Shown here: in pieces, positions 1 through 14,100 of the stretch
How positions within the stretch are numbered: the stretch's first letter is position 1
Layout: each line of letters starts with the position of its first letter
From: Diadema setosum
Lineage: Eukaryota > Echinodermata > Echinoidea > Diadematoida > Diadematidae
NCBI GenBank assembly: GCA_033980235.1
Contig: CM067066.1
Coordinates: 29,562,976 to 29,626,975, forward strand
Direction: 5' to 3'
DNA: 64,000 nt
The notes under the pieces: model-generated
What the model saw: only the letters and a program-made list of their open reading frames with translations
The model's database searches: none
What the model was told of the DNA's origin: nothing
Made by a program: the position numbers and the translations under genes

Positions 1-588
1 CGACATTGTACGATTAATATCATATAAGAACATCCAAGAGCATACTCACAAAATGGGGCATTGTGACCGAACTTCAGGGATATCCCTGGACATAAAAAAA
101 CCCTCAAAAAAGTCATGCAATTCCAGTTTGGTGTGTATATTTCTCTTAAAACTACATCATTTCATTCATATGTGACATCATCACTAAGAAAGCCTGATTA
201 ATTTTCTTTACAATCATGACAATGACAACTCACTTGTTTATCATACAATAAAGACGCCATTTGTAGGAGAAAAAAAAAATCCCCACCATGTCCACTCCAT
301 GAGAAGCAATTCATCACCGCTGTTAGCTAGTGTGTACATGAAGTCACTATTATTGTCTTTCCCAACAGAGTCATCTTTTACTTTTAACGGGTCTACCCCC
401 CGTGTCTTGCCATTCTCTTCTTTCACAGTTGACCTCTTATTCTAATTTCAAGCAGTGACTGATACAAACAACGCAACAAGATGCCCCCTAAATCTTGTAC
501 GCCGACGAAGATCGTCAACAAATACTTTTGTTTGGTGTTTTTCTTTGCCACCGAAGTAGTCTAGGGTTCAGATGACATTCTGATACCC

Positions 589-921
589 TTAAGGCCACCT
601 CACACTACAGGATCAGACTGGTCTTAAAGTCTTAAGCCAAGCTGGGTCTTAAGACGAGTCGTACGACCGGACACCGCACACTATACGACCCGACTGCAAA
701 ACACGCGCAGTGCGTACTGCGTGCGCTTGCATTCTACTGCATTGTGAATGGCTGAAAGGCTACGATCAGTCGTAGAAATTCAACATGTCAAATCTCTACG
801 ACTGGCGCTAAGACCCAGTCGTACGACTAGAAAATGGCAAGACTGTGACGTCACACTTCTAGTCTTAAGGTCTTAAGACCGGTGAATCGGGGCAAAATCG
901 TGTAGTGTGCGGCGGGCTTTA
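589..921. mobile_element. MITE with 25-bp imperfect inverted ends, Harbinger-like
   Basis: Ends TTAAGGCCACCTCACACTAC and, inverted, TAAAGCCCGCCGCACACTAC pair over about 25 bp. A TTA target duplication is possible (as in PIF/Harbinger). The interior repeats GTCGTACGAC-type palindromes and CTTAAGAC motifs and has no coding capacity. Confidence 0.55.
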
Positions 922-2599
922 CTTTACTGCATCAACACCATAGTTGACGTTACAGATTTACATAGGTGTGTGAATACATAATATTCTACTCGGAGCGTTA
1001 TAGAAGTGGGCGTATAAATACTCAATATCACTCAGAGCTTCACGAGTTCCCCTCACCACGTACAGTCGCCTCCTCTGAGCTCTCTTTGGTTTTGATCGGG
1101 GGAGGTGGTTGAGAGGTTTTTACCTCCGTGGATTGAGAGTCCCCCCTCTCCCCATGGGTGATGGATCCTTCCCATGTGTCGTACCAGGGAGGTGACACGT
1201 CTCACCTCCCTGGTCGCTCACTAATCTATGAAATGGCGTGCAATGGATGACTGTTCAAAGTGGCGCCGCGTATAGATGGGGTACATGTTGGCCCCACCTG
1301 CCTATAGGTTTTGGGGGAAGCATTTTTTAATACCTTGTTGTCTTGTGGAGGACAAAGTTTCTTGGACATCACGGGCGGAATATATTTTCTATTACCCACA
1401 TATTTTCAAATGTAACTGATAATGATGAAGTAACTTTGATGCGTACGGGCAAATTAGCGTCGATCTCCGTTCCATTATTTTCCTCGTAGTTGGTCTCACT
1501 ATTAATTTTAACTTTGCTTTAAAGTTGAGTGTCTATTTCTGTTAACAACTATACACTATATTTTATAAACAAGGTGTACTTTCACCATGGCTCATTTTGA
1601 GCAGACAAAAAAAAAATGAATTCGCATGTACATTTTATCCTCTTGAGACTGAGAAATATGTAATGTCAGGTCTCTTTAATAGCTAAGCAAACTATAGTTT
1701 TTAAGCTCAGTAGTGTTTGTTTTGACTGTATATGTGACATGTTTTTTAATAACTGTTTAAATACAACTATTCTAAACTACATTGTATATTTTTTCCATTT
1801 TCAACACTTGGTCAACGGTATCACTGATTTCAACTGGACGTTTTCTTCCTAGAATTATTGTTTGTATCTACAAAATGTGATTTTCCATCTATAAGCTAGG
1901 ATTGTCACAGGACCTTGATGTGAAATAGCATTCACTTGCTGGTCTTCTTAACCTATCAAATTTATTCCTGATAAGAGGTGGGACACTGTCTTCCCTTCTC
2001 TAACTCTTTTTTTTTATATAGAGGATGTTGCTGATACAGACATTACCAGCAGCAAGTACCAGGTACGTGTGTGTAGTGATCATTTGTTGATATCAATGAA
2101 ACATGCTTCAAACTCATTGATATTTCAATATGCAATCGAGTGTAATTCCATAGCGCGCTGCTGTTGTTCGTATACTAACCTTGTACGTATTTGTTTGAAT
2201 TCTACGCACAGATACTGCGTCAGTAAACTGACCGCACGTCGCTGCGCAACGGCATCGCTACGTTGCGTGGTACTTGTTGTGCCGGGATGTCGGACTGCAC
2301 ATCGCCGCCCAGTTTTTTTTATTGCCACAAGGGAATGTTTCACGCACTAATTTGTCCACCTGACTAGCTGTATTGCATTGATGATAGTCAGATATCCGCT
2401 TCACTTTTGTGTTCTACTGAATTTGAAAACCCAAGCCTTAACCCAATTACTGTATTATGAAGAATAATATACCGATGATTATGATCAAAGTAATTTACAA
2501 ATTAATTGAGTTTGTTTCTCTGGTAAATTGTAAAGCGTATAGAGGCATTTTGGTCATTGACGCCATAAGTTGTTGATATTATTATCAAATATTGCATAT
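922..2599. other. No gene seen
   Basis: AT-rich DNA with T runs. Apart from the hairpin at 1183-1214 I see no feature. Confidence 0.4.
1183..1214. repeat. CCAGGGAGGTGA hairpin, 13-bp perfect stem
   Basis: ACCAGGGAGGTGA, a 6-nt loop, then TCACCTCCCTGGT. A diverged GGGGGAGGTGG also lies about 90 bp upstream (near 1099). Confidence 0.75.
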
Positions 2600-3990
2600 G
2601 TAAGCACGGAATAGTATGTTGGATAACAATCCTGCCGCACAATCTCTCCTAGTTACACACCTGATCTACGACAGTTTGCAACCATGCATTTTGGTCGCAC
2701 GGAAGGCTGCAACTGGCATCGATCTCATCAGGTCGCAAAAAAGGGCATTCACCAATGCAACAGCTGTCATTCAAGAAAAGCGACTAAAGGAGATACATGT
2801 ATTTGCATGAATAAGTTAAACTTGCTCGTGGTCGTGGGTTCACAATATGCAAGCGTTGCACGAGTGATTGCGAGTTGCATATCGACGACAATCACTGACA
2901 ATAGTTGCACGACCAATCGATTGGTCGTACCACGGTGGACGTGAGACCATGCGATCGCTCTTGCGATTGAACAAATCCGGTGGGAGTGGCATGGGGTAGA
3001 CACCCCAACCAACCCCCCCCCCCCCCCCACATGATCGGACCGAGTGGTCACTTTCAAGTTGGACCTCCATAATAGCCAAGATCGATGCCAAAGAAGAAAG
3101 TTACAGAAATAAGAGGAAATTGTTAGAGGGCCCTAGCTCTAGCCCTATAGATCAAGTGATCATCAGGAGAAAGCTCTTGCACACCGTTGGCACGAGTGAG
3201 TGCTACCATCAGCGGGACACCCTGTGTGTTGTTGTTGGTGCCGAAGATGCAGCAACCTTACGATCCGGCGAGATTCTTAAAGAGCAGCATGGCAGCATCC
3301 ACAGTACCCTTTTTCATTAACCCTTTGTGTGCTTTGATTACCGACTGGCATATAACACCTATGGCATTGTAAACGTTGTCCAAAGTCCCTAAAAGAGAAA
3401 GGGTTAAAAACAGAGATCGTCCTGCAGCTCATCTAAGTAGTCCCACTATACAAGAGGCCTCTCATAGACTCCCTACAAAGGAATAGTGGCATACAGTCGT
3501 GCAACGGTCGTGTAAGATATGCTGCGATCGGTCATGCACACAGTCTCATGGTCTTAGCACAATCGTACCGACTCGCAAGACTATAGCCTCTATAAGTTTG
3601 CAGGAGCAATGGTGGAGGGATGCAAGGACCATGAAAGAGATGTTTTGGCCCAGACTCCTTTACGACCGACATGGAGTTTGTGCCTGCAAACTAAGTCCCT
3701 ATAGGTAGCTAGCTAAGGTGCGAGTGTTGCACGACCTCTAGCCGACTCAATGCGACTATCAAGTCGCGCGAACTCCTGCATCAAGTTGTGCCAAGTGGTG
3801 CGACCACACCCTTTCAGCAATCGCACAACTGGTCGTACGACGTAATATGAGTGAATCGATAGCATCTGGCTTTATTTTGAGCATGTTCACAGTTCAGATA
3901 TGCGACCAGATCACGACTGTCTAAGGTTCGTGCAACCGTCTGCAACAACTGGGAGTGCTCGCAAGCAAGACACCAGGCCATTTTGTGAAA
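2600..3990. mobile_element. Probable non-autonomous DNA element rich in GTCGTACGAC/TGCAACC motifs
   Basis: About 1.4 kb studded with GGTCGTAC, TTGCACGA and TGCGACCA motifs in both orientations, including GACCAATCGATTGGTC near 2921, interrupted by a C16 run at 3013-3028. It resembles the interior of the element at 589-921 in motif style. Boundaries are uncertain and no transposase frame was found. Confidence 0.35.
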
Positions 3991-4247
3991 GGGGCTTGTA
4001 ATTAAATGACATGGAATGGTATTTTGCTAATCAGGCCTAGGTAGATGGGGTCAATTGCTTCGTATGAGAAACGAAATGATTGATGCCAACCATGTGTAAC
4101 AGAGGTGTCTCGGTCTCGTGGGCTGAGCACTGCGCTTTCCACGAAAAGTTGCATCAGGGTCCAAGCCCTGCCGCTGCACACGAGTCCTCGTAGCAAGGTA
4201 ATAGCACCCCTCGGCACAAAGGTGAGGCAGTGAATGCCAATTGATGT

Positions 4248-4280
4248 GGCCGGGGAGGTGAGATAGAGGAAACCTCCCTG
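4248..4280. repeat. Diverged GGGAGGTGAGATAGAGGAAACCTCCC hairpin
   Basis: GGGGAGGT and ACCTCCCT flank a GAGATAGAGGAA loop; the stem matches those at 1183 and 49440. It lies in a GC-richer stretch, 4090-4350, of unknown origin. Confidence 0.5.
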
Positions 4281-6140
4281 ATCTGGCTGATGTAGCATGT
4301 GTGCACCGTACAGTGGCAGCGCGGCCGGAGTGCTCTCGAGGGGGAGGGGTAAGAACCATGTATAGACAAGTTTCGTATACATGACATAGGCAGATTTCAT
4401 CCATTAACCGGGTAATAAGATGTTTGTACAGTAACATTTTGAAAGACTTTTATTGGTATATACATGTACTTGTACTATGAGGTACATATTCCCACGTATT
4501 TGTCTATTCACATTTACAGCTGTATGTCTATAAATATCGCTTATTTATCTATAGGCCTATCTATCTATATACAGGTATCTATCTATACAGTGCAGGCAAT
4601 CAATTGGTGTATAATCATCTAAATATATTACAGATAGATAAAGACGAGAATTATTATTTTTTTTTTTGTAATTACAACGTATGAATTGATAATCCTTTGC
4701 AATTCTAGGAACGTATTCACCGCAGTTTTGCACCAAAAAGAATATGTGTGCAGTAAAAATATTCCTTGTATACGAGAGAGAGAAAGAAAAAAACATCACC
4801 ACCACAAGGCCATTCCAGAGAGACCTGTAGCATATCATCCGATCGATTTCAAACTTTAAGTTCACATCGCAGGTGTAAATCTACTACAATACTGTATTCT
4901 CAATGCGTAACGACCACAGTGGTGCTCGCCGGACCAGGTCGCAACCAAAAACAATCACGAATACATGTATATATTATGAAATAATAAATGTAATACTATG
5001 CAATGATTTCCCCTCATAATCACCATTTAGGTGTACCATCTTCGGATAAGACAAAACAAAAGTGGCGATATCTTGCGGATCATATCTATTCATCAAGCGT
5101 CTTGTTGTCGGCCCTCGGGCGACGTCGTGTCCCGTTTGCCTAACACTCCTACCGCTCAGCGAGTCCCGCCATGCATAATTCAGCCCGACACACGGTTGTT
5201 TTGCATGATGCAGCAATTTCCACCAATTTCGGTTTTGGAGGGGAAATTAAAACGAGGCTACAATCAGATGCCTCACATGGGGCTCATATACTGATGGGAA
5301 TAATTCCCCTTGCCAGAGAGACGCATAAAAGCAAGAATAAGGAAAGAGAAATGAGAAAGAGAGAACTGGTAAGAGAGGGAGATAGGATGACCAAAGTAAA
5401 AGAAAGGTGGGGGGGGGGGACAATTTTGTACATGTCTGGCATATGCGTTTTATGCCTAGTTTTCATCCTCTGTAGCGAGATAAATTTCCCCCCGTTCTGC
5501 TGATTTCTTCTCCTCCTCCAGTCCGGTGGGATGAAGTAGGAGCGATATCGAGGGAGTCGTGGGGCCGCCGCAAATTTGTGTTGACGTAAATGTCATATTT
5601 TGCATATTCCACTCCCTCTACGCCGGCTTATATCACTTTCTCCTGTCACCAATGTCTGACGCCAGTGGGGATACACACGTCCGCACGCGTACACACACGC
5701 ACAATCACTCACTCACTCACTCACTCACTCAAGAAAAGAGTTCTATGATGGCAACGTACAAAATTGGGTTAAAAGAACGAATGTTACGCAAATGAAAACC
5801 CCATGTTGTAACAGACACTGTGAGACATCCGTTTCCTTTCCGCCATCGTGCACACACAAAAAAAACAAAACAAAACACACACACACACACACACACAAGC
5901 GCTTTTCAGTGTGTTAACCTCTCCCCTTCTCTCCATCTTTTTTTCTCCTGTCTCCCTCTCTGTTCCTGCATCTTCTATTCTGTAAATTTGTCATTCACTC
6001 TTTCCACCACTATCTGTCCATCATTGTTTATATGTTTACAATGTCCTCTGTTCATTCTTTTATCTCTATATACGTGTACATGTATCTATTACATGTATAT
6101 ATTTTCATTCACTACATTGCATCTACCTCTATGTACATGT

Positions 6141-6398
6141 GAAGAGTTTGTTTGCAAAAACCGATAAGTCCATTTTTGAAGATTTTGCAGTATGGTCTCT
6201 GTCATAAAGTACAAAATACATAATACCTTTTAAATGATATATCGGTCACTACATATAACGGTACATTTTTGAAGTTATGGTCAAAAGAAGCAAAAATTTT
6301 CTTATTATTCTCTTTATTTTTCTTGACCTTTAATCGCAAATAGAGTGTATCTCCATTTGGCAAGTATGGACTTATCGGTTTTTGCAAACAAACCCTTC
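6141..6398. mobile_element. 258-bp MITE with 33-bp terminal inverted repeats
   Basis: Left end GAAGAGTTTGTTTGCAAAAA and right end TTTTTGCAAACAAACCCTTC pair with one mismatch over 33 bp. ATGT flanks both ends as a likely target duplication. AT-rich interior with no coding capacity. Confidence 0.75.
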
Positions 6399-6794
6399 AT
6401 GTATATCTCCTCACATCTGCCTTTCTATCCTTCTCCATCTATCTCTCTCTCTCTCTCTCTCTAGCTCTCTCTCTCTCTGGTACACATGAGGAACATACAC
6501 GTACATTTCCACACCAGATACAGGATCTCAGTTTTACCAATACTTCACAAGAAATTCAAAGATCATTATTTAACAAGGGCTAACCGGCGAAAATTACTAA
6601 GCGTAACAAAAACATTGGCTGATGAAATATCTAAGACAGCCTACATCAAGCAAATTTCTGTCTGTAAAAGCAGGAGATTAAATTTCAGATTAATTCTACT
6701 TTTATAAAGCATATAATATTGTGTATCAAAATTCTACAGTCCCTTGACTGTGTGCCCCATGGAGACTATGATGGCAAATTTGAGAAATAAATGC

Positions 6795-7190
6795 TTAAAG
6801 AGACTGTACAGTACTGGTCGAAGTGGGGATTCATGTTTTGAACATTCCTAAGTGAGATAATGAGAAACCTCTCATGAAATATGAAAGAGCACGTAATTTT
6901 AAGAAGGATTCAACATTTATTTGATGAAAATTGTTTTTGAAATGGCTGAGATATCCAAAAAAGTGATAATAATAATAAAAGGCAACAGGCCACACCTTTT
7001 ATTAGGATCTCTTTGTTTCACCTTGTTTTTGGATATCTCAGCCATTTCAAAACCGATTTCATCAATAATAAACTTTTGATATCCCTTAGAATTGCATACT
7101 CTTTGACATCTCATGGAGTGGTTTCTGAATATCTCGCAAAACATTAAAAGCTAAATCCTCACCTCAACCAGAACTGTACACACCCTTTAA
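6795..7190. mobile_element. Fold-back MITE, family A copy 1
   Basis: Starts TTAAAGAGACTGTACAG and ends CTGTACACACCCTTTAA. The arms share GAGATAATGAGAAACCTC, ATTTGATGAAAATTG and GGCTGAGATATCCAAAA with their reverse complements. Other copies in this window: 46201, 47900, 52297 and 61158. Confidence 0.75.
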
Positions 7191-10100
7191 TGCCCTGAAC
7201 ACAATTTTTTTGTTTTATTAAAAATGAGACCACAAAAAGAAAGTGGCATATCCATGCATTTGTTAGCATTTATTTTTCATCGTACACATGAGAAATCTAA
7301 CTATGAATTAATCATAACTCACCTTGTACGGAATACTGATTGATGATGGATGATTATCCACCAAAAAAAAATCAACAACAGACCATTACACATATTTTGA
7401 TAAGAAATATTAGTTATATACATCACAGGTACAATTTATAGTACAGCCATCTTGGGTGATTAGTCAGGATCACAAACATTCTAATGTCCTTTTGCCCTTT
7501 GCAGCTTAGACTATTACAAAAGAAGTACTCCCTGAGTCAAAAAGGGGGGCTATTGATGTCAACGAGCAGTTATTATGGCGACTTTCCTAACTTCATCTAC
7601 TTTCATACACATGGTTATGCATTCATTTCATGTGCATTTCTTTTTTCATTGTTGCTGATGAAACAAGCATAGTTATGCACCGTGCTACCTAATTGTCCTC
7701 TTGTTATGAATGTTGACACATTCACAACTAGTGTATGCTACTCTAGGCTATGTATACAGTACCATATAACCACACGTCCTACATGTATATTAATTTTGTC
7801 TATGATCATTTGCAACCAGAGTAACTTTGTGAAATATGAAATTGTGTATCATTAACTACTACAACCACAGTACACACAACTGTTAATGTCTATACTCTGT
7901 TTTGGTTCAGCTGTAGTTTGTACAAATGTAACTAAATTTGACAAGAATTATGATGGTACATGATTTCTGTAACACTGTTTTGCCTGAAATGTCATCAGTT
8001 CAGTTCACTGTTGAGTCAAGCTGTGCAAACACAGTGAACTCTTTGTTATAGGAAACTCCTTGGAAACAGTAAAATAACAGTTGTACTTTGAGAATACATG
8101 TATCTAATTTCTACATGTATTTTGGTTTTTTTCTACACAAGGATTAGAAGACAACAAATTAAGAAAGAAACTCTGAATTTGAGGGCACAAAAATTACTTT
8201 GTTAAATAACATTGTCATTATACAGTATCAAGGGTTTGGAATATCCCTGTTTTTGAAAACAAAATGAAATTGTAGCAACTCATCTCAAAAGCTGTAATAA
8301 AGGATAGGCATCAGGAATATACAGTTTTATCGCAAAACAAGGTTAAGCACCATTTTAAAGCATTTTAAAGTAAGTTCATCATCAGACAGAGCACAATAAA
8401 ACCTTTCCACTGATATTTCACTTGTTGCAAAAAAAGTAATAGATTTTAAGTTATGTTTAAGAATATCTCATATTTTCTTACTATTTCCAATGTTTTTTCT
8501 CAGGTTTAATCACAAATATCTCAACTTGACAAGAATTCAGTTAACTCGTTTTGCAATCAAATTCTTCATATTTGAAAGAAATGTTTAGTGATATATGTGA
8601 CCATGCATCACAAAACAAACAAAAAGTCGCACCCCTTGATTTTATGTGAGGATTCAAAAAAGGTGAAATGGTTCAACCAAGTCAATCTTGAGTTTTTCAT
8701 ATTTTCTGAAAGAATTATCCTTCTTCTACATTATTCTTCAGTTTGGGATCTTAACTTTAATGGGAAAGTGTGTTTTAAACAGTTTTTCTACCACTCTTTT
8801 TTTTTTTTTTTTTTGGGGGGGGGAGTAGAATGATCAGGTATGTCTTGGAGGCTGCTTTTCATTTCTTCAAATCCTTTGCACACTCTTCACTTACAAGTCT
8901 AATAACTTTTGAAAGGATGAGGCTCCTGTTTTTAAAATTAGCATTAATCATGAGCAGAATGTGTTAATAGAACATGCTTAATTTCAGCTTAATCTGATAA
9001 TCCCTTCATTGTTGTTGCTCCGGTGGTTAACAACCTGTGTTTTGTCCCTTTTATGGCACAGCTAGTACGGCTTGGCAAGGATTAAGTGCTTGAATAGACC
9101 GTGTACTTCAGAGCCTCTTTTCTCAGTTCACACTTTTCCAGAGTGTGTGCTTTCTTTCCAGTATTTAGGTAGGTTAGGGGAGTCCATTAGAATCGAGTTA
9201 TACATCATTTTAAAGCTTAGAGTCTGCTCTTTCAGAATCTTCCCATAACTAAAAATCCATGTCTGGTGACTTTTTGTTGGTTTTGTGATGCAGGGTCACA
9301 TATTGTCTAAATATTCTTTACTACATGATAACACATAACATAGACCCCATTCAGATTTGAATAGGGTACCCTTGCAATTGGTAAACTACAAATGTTTAAA
9401 ATATTTCTGAAGACCACATATGATATTCTAACACAGCCTCAAAATAAATGGGTATGAGTGAGCATGAATTCTAATTCAAGTGATGAATTATTTCTTCAAT
9501 GTCACTGCTTAAATTCTGCATTAGCTCTCGAGCTAAACTTCTCTATGCGACATTGGGACATTCAAATTCCATGTCTTGACTTTTCTAAGACCATCACAGA
9601 AATGTACCTGGGCAGTTTCCATACACAATGAATAAATCTACAGTAAAAGAATCCAGTTCTAATCACTGATCTTTGACAGTCATGAAACTTTTACAAGTTT
9701 TATTTTTGTAAACTTTCTCCTCAAAACCACATCAATATGGTATTACATAAAGCTTGGGAAATACTGGATATATTCATTTGTTGTTGTTTTTTTTTTTGTC
9801 GTTGAAGTATACAGAATTAGGATTCCTTTTCTTGACCTTTTTGGAGAGGACTAAAGACAAAAGAGTGTGGTTTTACCACTCAAATCATCTTGAATGCACA
9901 AGTCATTTTGCAGAATTCCAAGATGTTCAATACTAATAATGTCTATCACAGAAATCCTTATCTAACGAAAACGGTAAGACTTCCTTGTTCTCATGCTTAC
10001 TCCATCCTCAATAGGCAAATTAATAATTTTCTCACGTCTTTGATCAAAGATGGCGTACCAACTACTCTATACATCATTTTCTAAATGAACTAAAAAGAAT

Positions 10101-10346
10101 TCACAGAGAGCCATTGCATAAATCAAACACTTACTACTTCTTCTCAAGACAAGCAGGGCTTTCTTAGAAAATGGCTTTATCACAGTTCTTACAACGTGTT
10201 GCATATACAGTGTAATATATAATAACTATGCAAATAATAAACTTACCTAATTTTGCGATGGGTGGAGGTCATGTCCATTGCAACTACTACAGATACTGCC
10301 ACACAAACTTACTTTACAAAGTCTGTGTCTTTCCTGCCAACTAGGC

Positions 10347-10382
<36 letters not shown>

Positions 10383-11067
10383 GAATGTTATTACAAAACC
10401 CCATCTTAACAGCCCATCAGGCAGATCATAACGTTTCTTCCCTACAATAATCAATTGCAGGTTGCATTTTATTGTGAATATACACATTGGTTATCATAAA
10501 TAGATTAATTAACAAGCATGAAATTGTAATCAATATATAAGACATTTCACCAAACACCTGTTAGGCCATGCTGATAAAACTCTGGGCTGAAGCATCCCCA
10601 GAAATTGATAACGACACGACACACATTCTGTGTTTGCAAGGTGTGCCCTAAAGTGCAAGAAATAACTATAGACAAAGGTATCAAGTACATTTTTGTATAT
10701 ACTATATGCAAGAGGACATTATTATAAATGAGGCTGTTAATATGGTTGAGTCAGGTTATAATTATACCAATCAAGAATGCAATTACACTGTAGGTGATAA
10801 ACTTGGGGAGTTGCTGGGGTCTTTAGCCTTAACCAAAATGAACAATAATGTCAAAATAAGGGACTGACCTTATCCCCCAGTAACAAACTCTATGAATGTT
10901 TAATTGTGCTCACGAATTAAAAAATTAATAGCAATCAATCTGTTAATTTCTAACATACTAATGAAATATGTGAGTTTGAAGCACAAACATGCTATTGTTC
11001 TACTGCTATTTTTAATGCTGTTATCACTGATATCTAAAAAAAAATAAGACACATGGAATTTGATAAG
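7191..11067. other. AT-rich 3' flank, possible long 3'UTR
   Basis: No gene and few recognisable repeats. A T29 run lies at about 10351-10379 and a T/G run at 8798-8823. The scarcity of mobile elements compared with the rest of the window would fit a long 3'UTR of the zinc-finger gene, but nothing in the sequence proves it. Confidence 0.3.
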
Positions 11068-11073
11068 TTTATT
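11068..11073 (-). terminator. Candidate poly(A) signal of the zinc-finger gene
   Basis: AATAAA on the minus strand, about 127 nt beyond the stop codon. It would give a short 3'UTR. Further AATAAA hexamers lie downstream on the minus strand (for example near 10470), so the real transcript end may be several kb further on. Confidence 0.35.
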
Positions 11074-11199
11074 GTGTGCCCATGATATGCATAAATAACA
11101 AACTAACCTTTTTGCTATAGTCCAGCAATAACAGCCTATTTCTCATATACAAACACTATCAGTGGAAACTTTTTTTGTGTGTGTGCCACAAACTCATTG

Positions 11200-14100
11200 T
11201 CAGTCTGAGTGTACATGTTCCACTGTTACCATGGCAACATCCTGACTGCTACTCACTTCCTCCTCCACAGTCCTGCCTGAGCCCCCTGCCGCTTGCCCCT
11301 CCTGCATCAATGCCTCCTCATCCTCATCGTTATCCGACACAATGGTTGGCAGCAGCCCGCTCTGGATCTTGTGCACTTTCTTGAGGTGGCGCCGCAGGTT
11401 CTTGGCCAGGGTGAAAGTCTCTTGGCAGATTTCGCACTGATTGGTAGACAGCCTACCCTTGGTGTGAGTGCGCATGTGCACCTGCACATGAAACTTCCGG
11501 GAGAACATCTTGCCACAGTGGGGGCACATGAACGGCCGGATGTTGCTGTGGGACTGCATGTGGACCTTGCGCGTCTCTTTGCGGGCAAACCTCTTGTCGC
11601 AGATGCCACACTGGTAGGGTTTCTCTCCATTATGAGAGCGCATGTGGATGGTGAGGTTGCGAGCCAGCGTGAAGACCTTGTTGCATTCCCCACAGGTGTA
11701 CTTCTTGCCCTCATGGTTAACACGCATGTGATTCTGCCGACTGGACAGGTTTGGGAAGCTCTTGTTGCACTTGGGACAGTCAAAGGTCTTTGGGCCTGAA
11801 GAAGCTGTCTCCACCTCAGAATGAGTCCTGAAGTAGTGGTGCTGCATGTCTAGGACTGACTGGAATACTTCTGGACACATGGAGCACTTGACGGTGGGCT
11901 TGTTGAGGTGGCGTTTCATGTGGTTGCTGAGGCTGAAGAGCGAGGCAAAGCTCTGCTTGCACTCACCGCAGTTGAACTTGCTCTCCTGCTGGCACTGAGG
12001 ATGGGACTTGGCATGGTTCATCAATTCTGCAGGGAAAAAGAAGGACTGGCTGCAGTTCATACACTTGTGGTGGCGGCTGTCCATTCCGTGCTCGATGGCA
12101 TGTGCCTGGATGTCGTTTGCACAGCTGAACAGGGCTCTGCATATTGGGCAGCGGTACTCCTTGTCGGGATATGAATGCTCTATGAGATGGCACTGGAGCT
12201 TGGCGGGCGAATCAAACACCTGACGACATAGCTTGCAGTCATGGAGCACTCCCTCAGCCAGGACATGGGATGTAACATGGAGCTGGATTTCTGCCTCTGT
12301 TGAAAATGTCTTCTGGCACTTGATGCACTGATAAGTTTTGCCAGTTGAGCTGCCGACGCCATTTCCACCGACATTCCTACTAGCTGCAGCCTGATTGTGA
12401 ACCTGCATGTGTACTGCCAATTCCTCCTGAGTTTCGAACTTCACTCTGCAAATGGTACACCTGTGGACTGCAACCAAGCTATCTGGACTTCCATCACCTC
12501 TGGAATTAGCATATTGCCCAATTTGACGGTTCAGTGGGCTACTCAACTTGGTGACACCGTGAAACTGGGCTTCAAGGGTTGTCTTGACACACCTCATGCA
12601 GCTAAAACATGGTCGGCCATCACTGTCTAGTTTCGGAACGACATCTGCTCTACTGGCAAAGGCCTTTCCACATAGGTAACAAGGATACAACTCTTGCCCT
12701 GACATTGAGGACACAATCTGAGTGTGGTGTCTGGCATGCAGTTGCAACTCCACAATGGAGGTGAGGTCTTGCAGGCACACCAAACACCTGATGGTTTCAG
12801 AACCCAGGGATAGATCAGTGTTGTGCCTCTGTGTGTGCTCAAGAAATTCTTCCTCATTGTGAAGTGTCTGACGGCATATCTGGCAAATGCACGGTTGCTG
12901 GGGGCTTGGAGTTCTCTGTGCTATGACAGGTGACTTCGACCGAGTTAGTTGTGCCAGCGCCTGCTTCTCCGCCATGCTGTGGTTGTTCAGGTGGGTCATC
13001 ATCTCAAACTTGGATTTAAATTTCTCAGCACAAATCTGGCAGGTGAACTTCCCCTTGATGTGATCGGCCACGTTGATGGGCTGTGTCATCTCCATTTTGA
13101 TGGTGGCGCTCCTTGCTTTGATGTTGTGCTCCTGGATACGATGCTTCTCGAGGAGAGACTTGAGGGGAAACATGATGTCACAGATCTGACAGGTGAAGCA
13201 ACCAGCCACTTCCTCAGAATTCCTGTCTTCCTTAGTCTTGGAACATTTGGGACCGCTCTCAGAGGTGACAGAGCTCTTTTTGTCACTATCAACAGACACC
13301 CTCTCCTGAGATTCCTCACTGTTCTCATTTGTATCCTCGCCTGCCACAAGTGTACTACTTCCACCCACATGGTCATGAGCTGCTTGGAGGTGAATATCAA
13401 GAGCTTCTTGAGAAGCGTATGGGGCATTGCAGAAGGGACATCGATACTGTTCAGAATGTGTTGTTAGGTGACACTGGAACTCCACATCAGATGCAAAGTT
13501 CTGACAGCAGAAGAGGCACTTGAAAGGCTGGACCATCTTTAGATGTTCCGCCTTCACATGAACCAAGAGCTCTGCCTCAGAATTGTACACCAAACCACAC
13601 TTGATGCAGTTAAAGAGCTTGTACTCATTACTATGCTTGACGGCAAAGTGAACCTGAATGGAGACCTTCGAGTCAAATACTTCTTTGCAAAGGGAACACT
13701 TGAATAAGTGGTGAGCATGAATTTCGAAAAGGTGTTTTTGCAGCTCATCAGGCTTCTTGAAGGACTTTCCACAGTCTTTACAGACATACTCCTTAGTAAC
13801 ACTCTTGAAGTGAGTCAGAACATGAACAATGAGTTGTTCATCATTTGGAAATTCATTGTGGCAGGTGGGGCATGACACCTTGGTTTCTTCTGATGCAGAG
13901 TCTGCATTATTCTGAGGGGACTGCTGAGGCTCCACATGGGGCGACGTTGAAATGTTGACGGGAACAGCTGGGGGGCTCATACTGAGCTCTTTTTTCAGTT
14001 CCTTAACTTCTTTATTCGTACTGAATGATGGAACAGAAACTGGAGGAGAAGAGATCTGAGAAGGGGTGACACCATTTGCACTACTTGTCTTGTTCCCACA

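Noticed and set aside
241..426. 61-codon minus-strand frame that reads like an exon (charged, GKTRGVDPLKVKDD)
   Set aside because: The upstream acceptor lacks a pyrimidine tract and no partner exon is visible in the window; kept only as a note in case a gene extends past the left edge.
11293..11799. 168-codon plus-strand frame opposite the finger exon, and similar shadows across 11.2-15.5 kb
   Set aside because: Antisense shadows of the conserved zinc-finger coding sequence.
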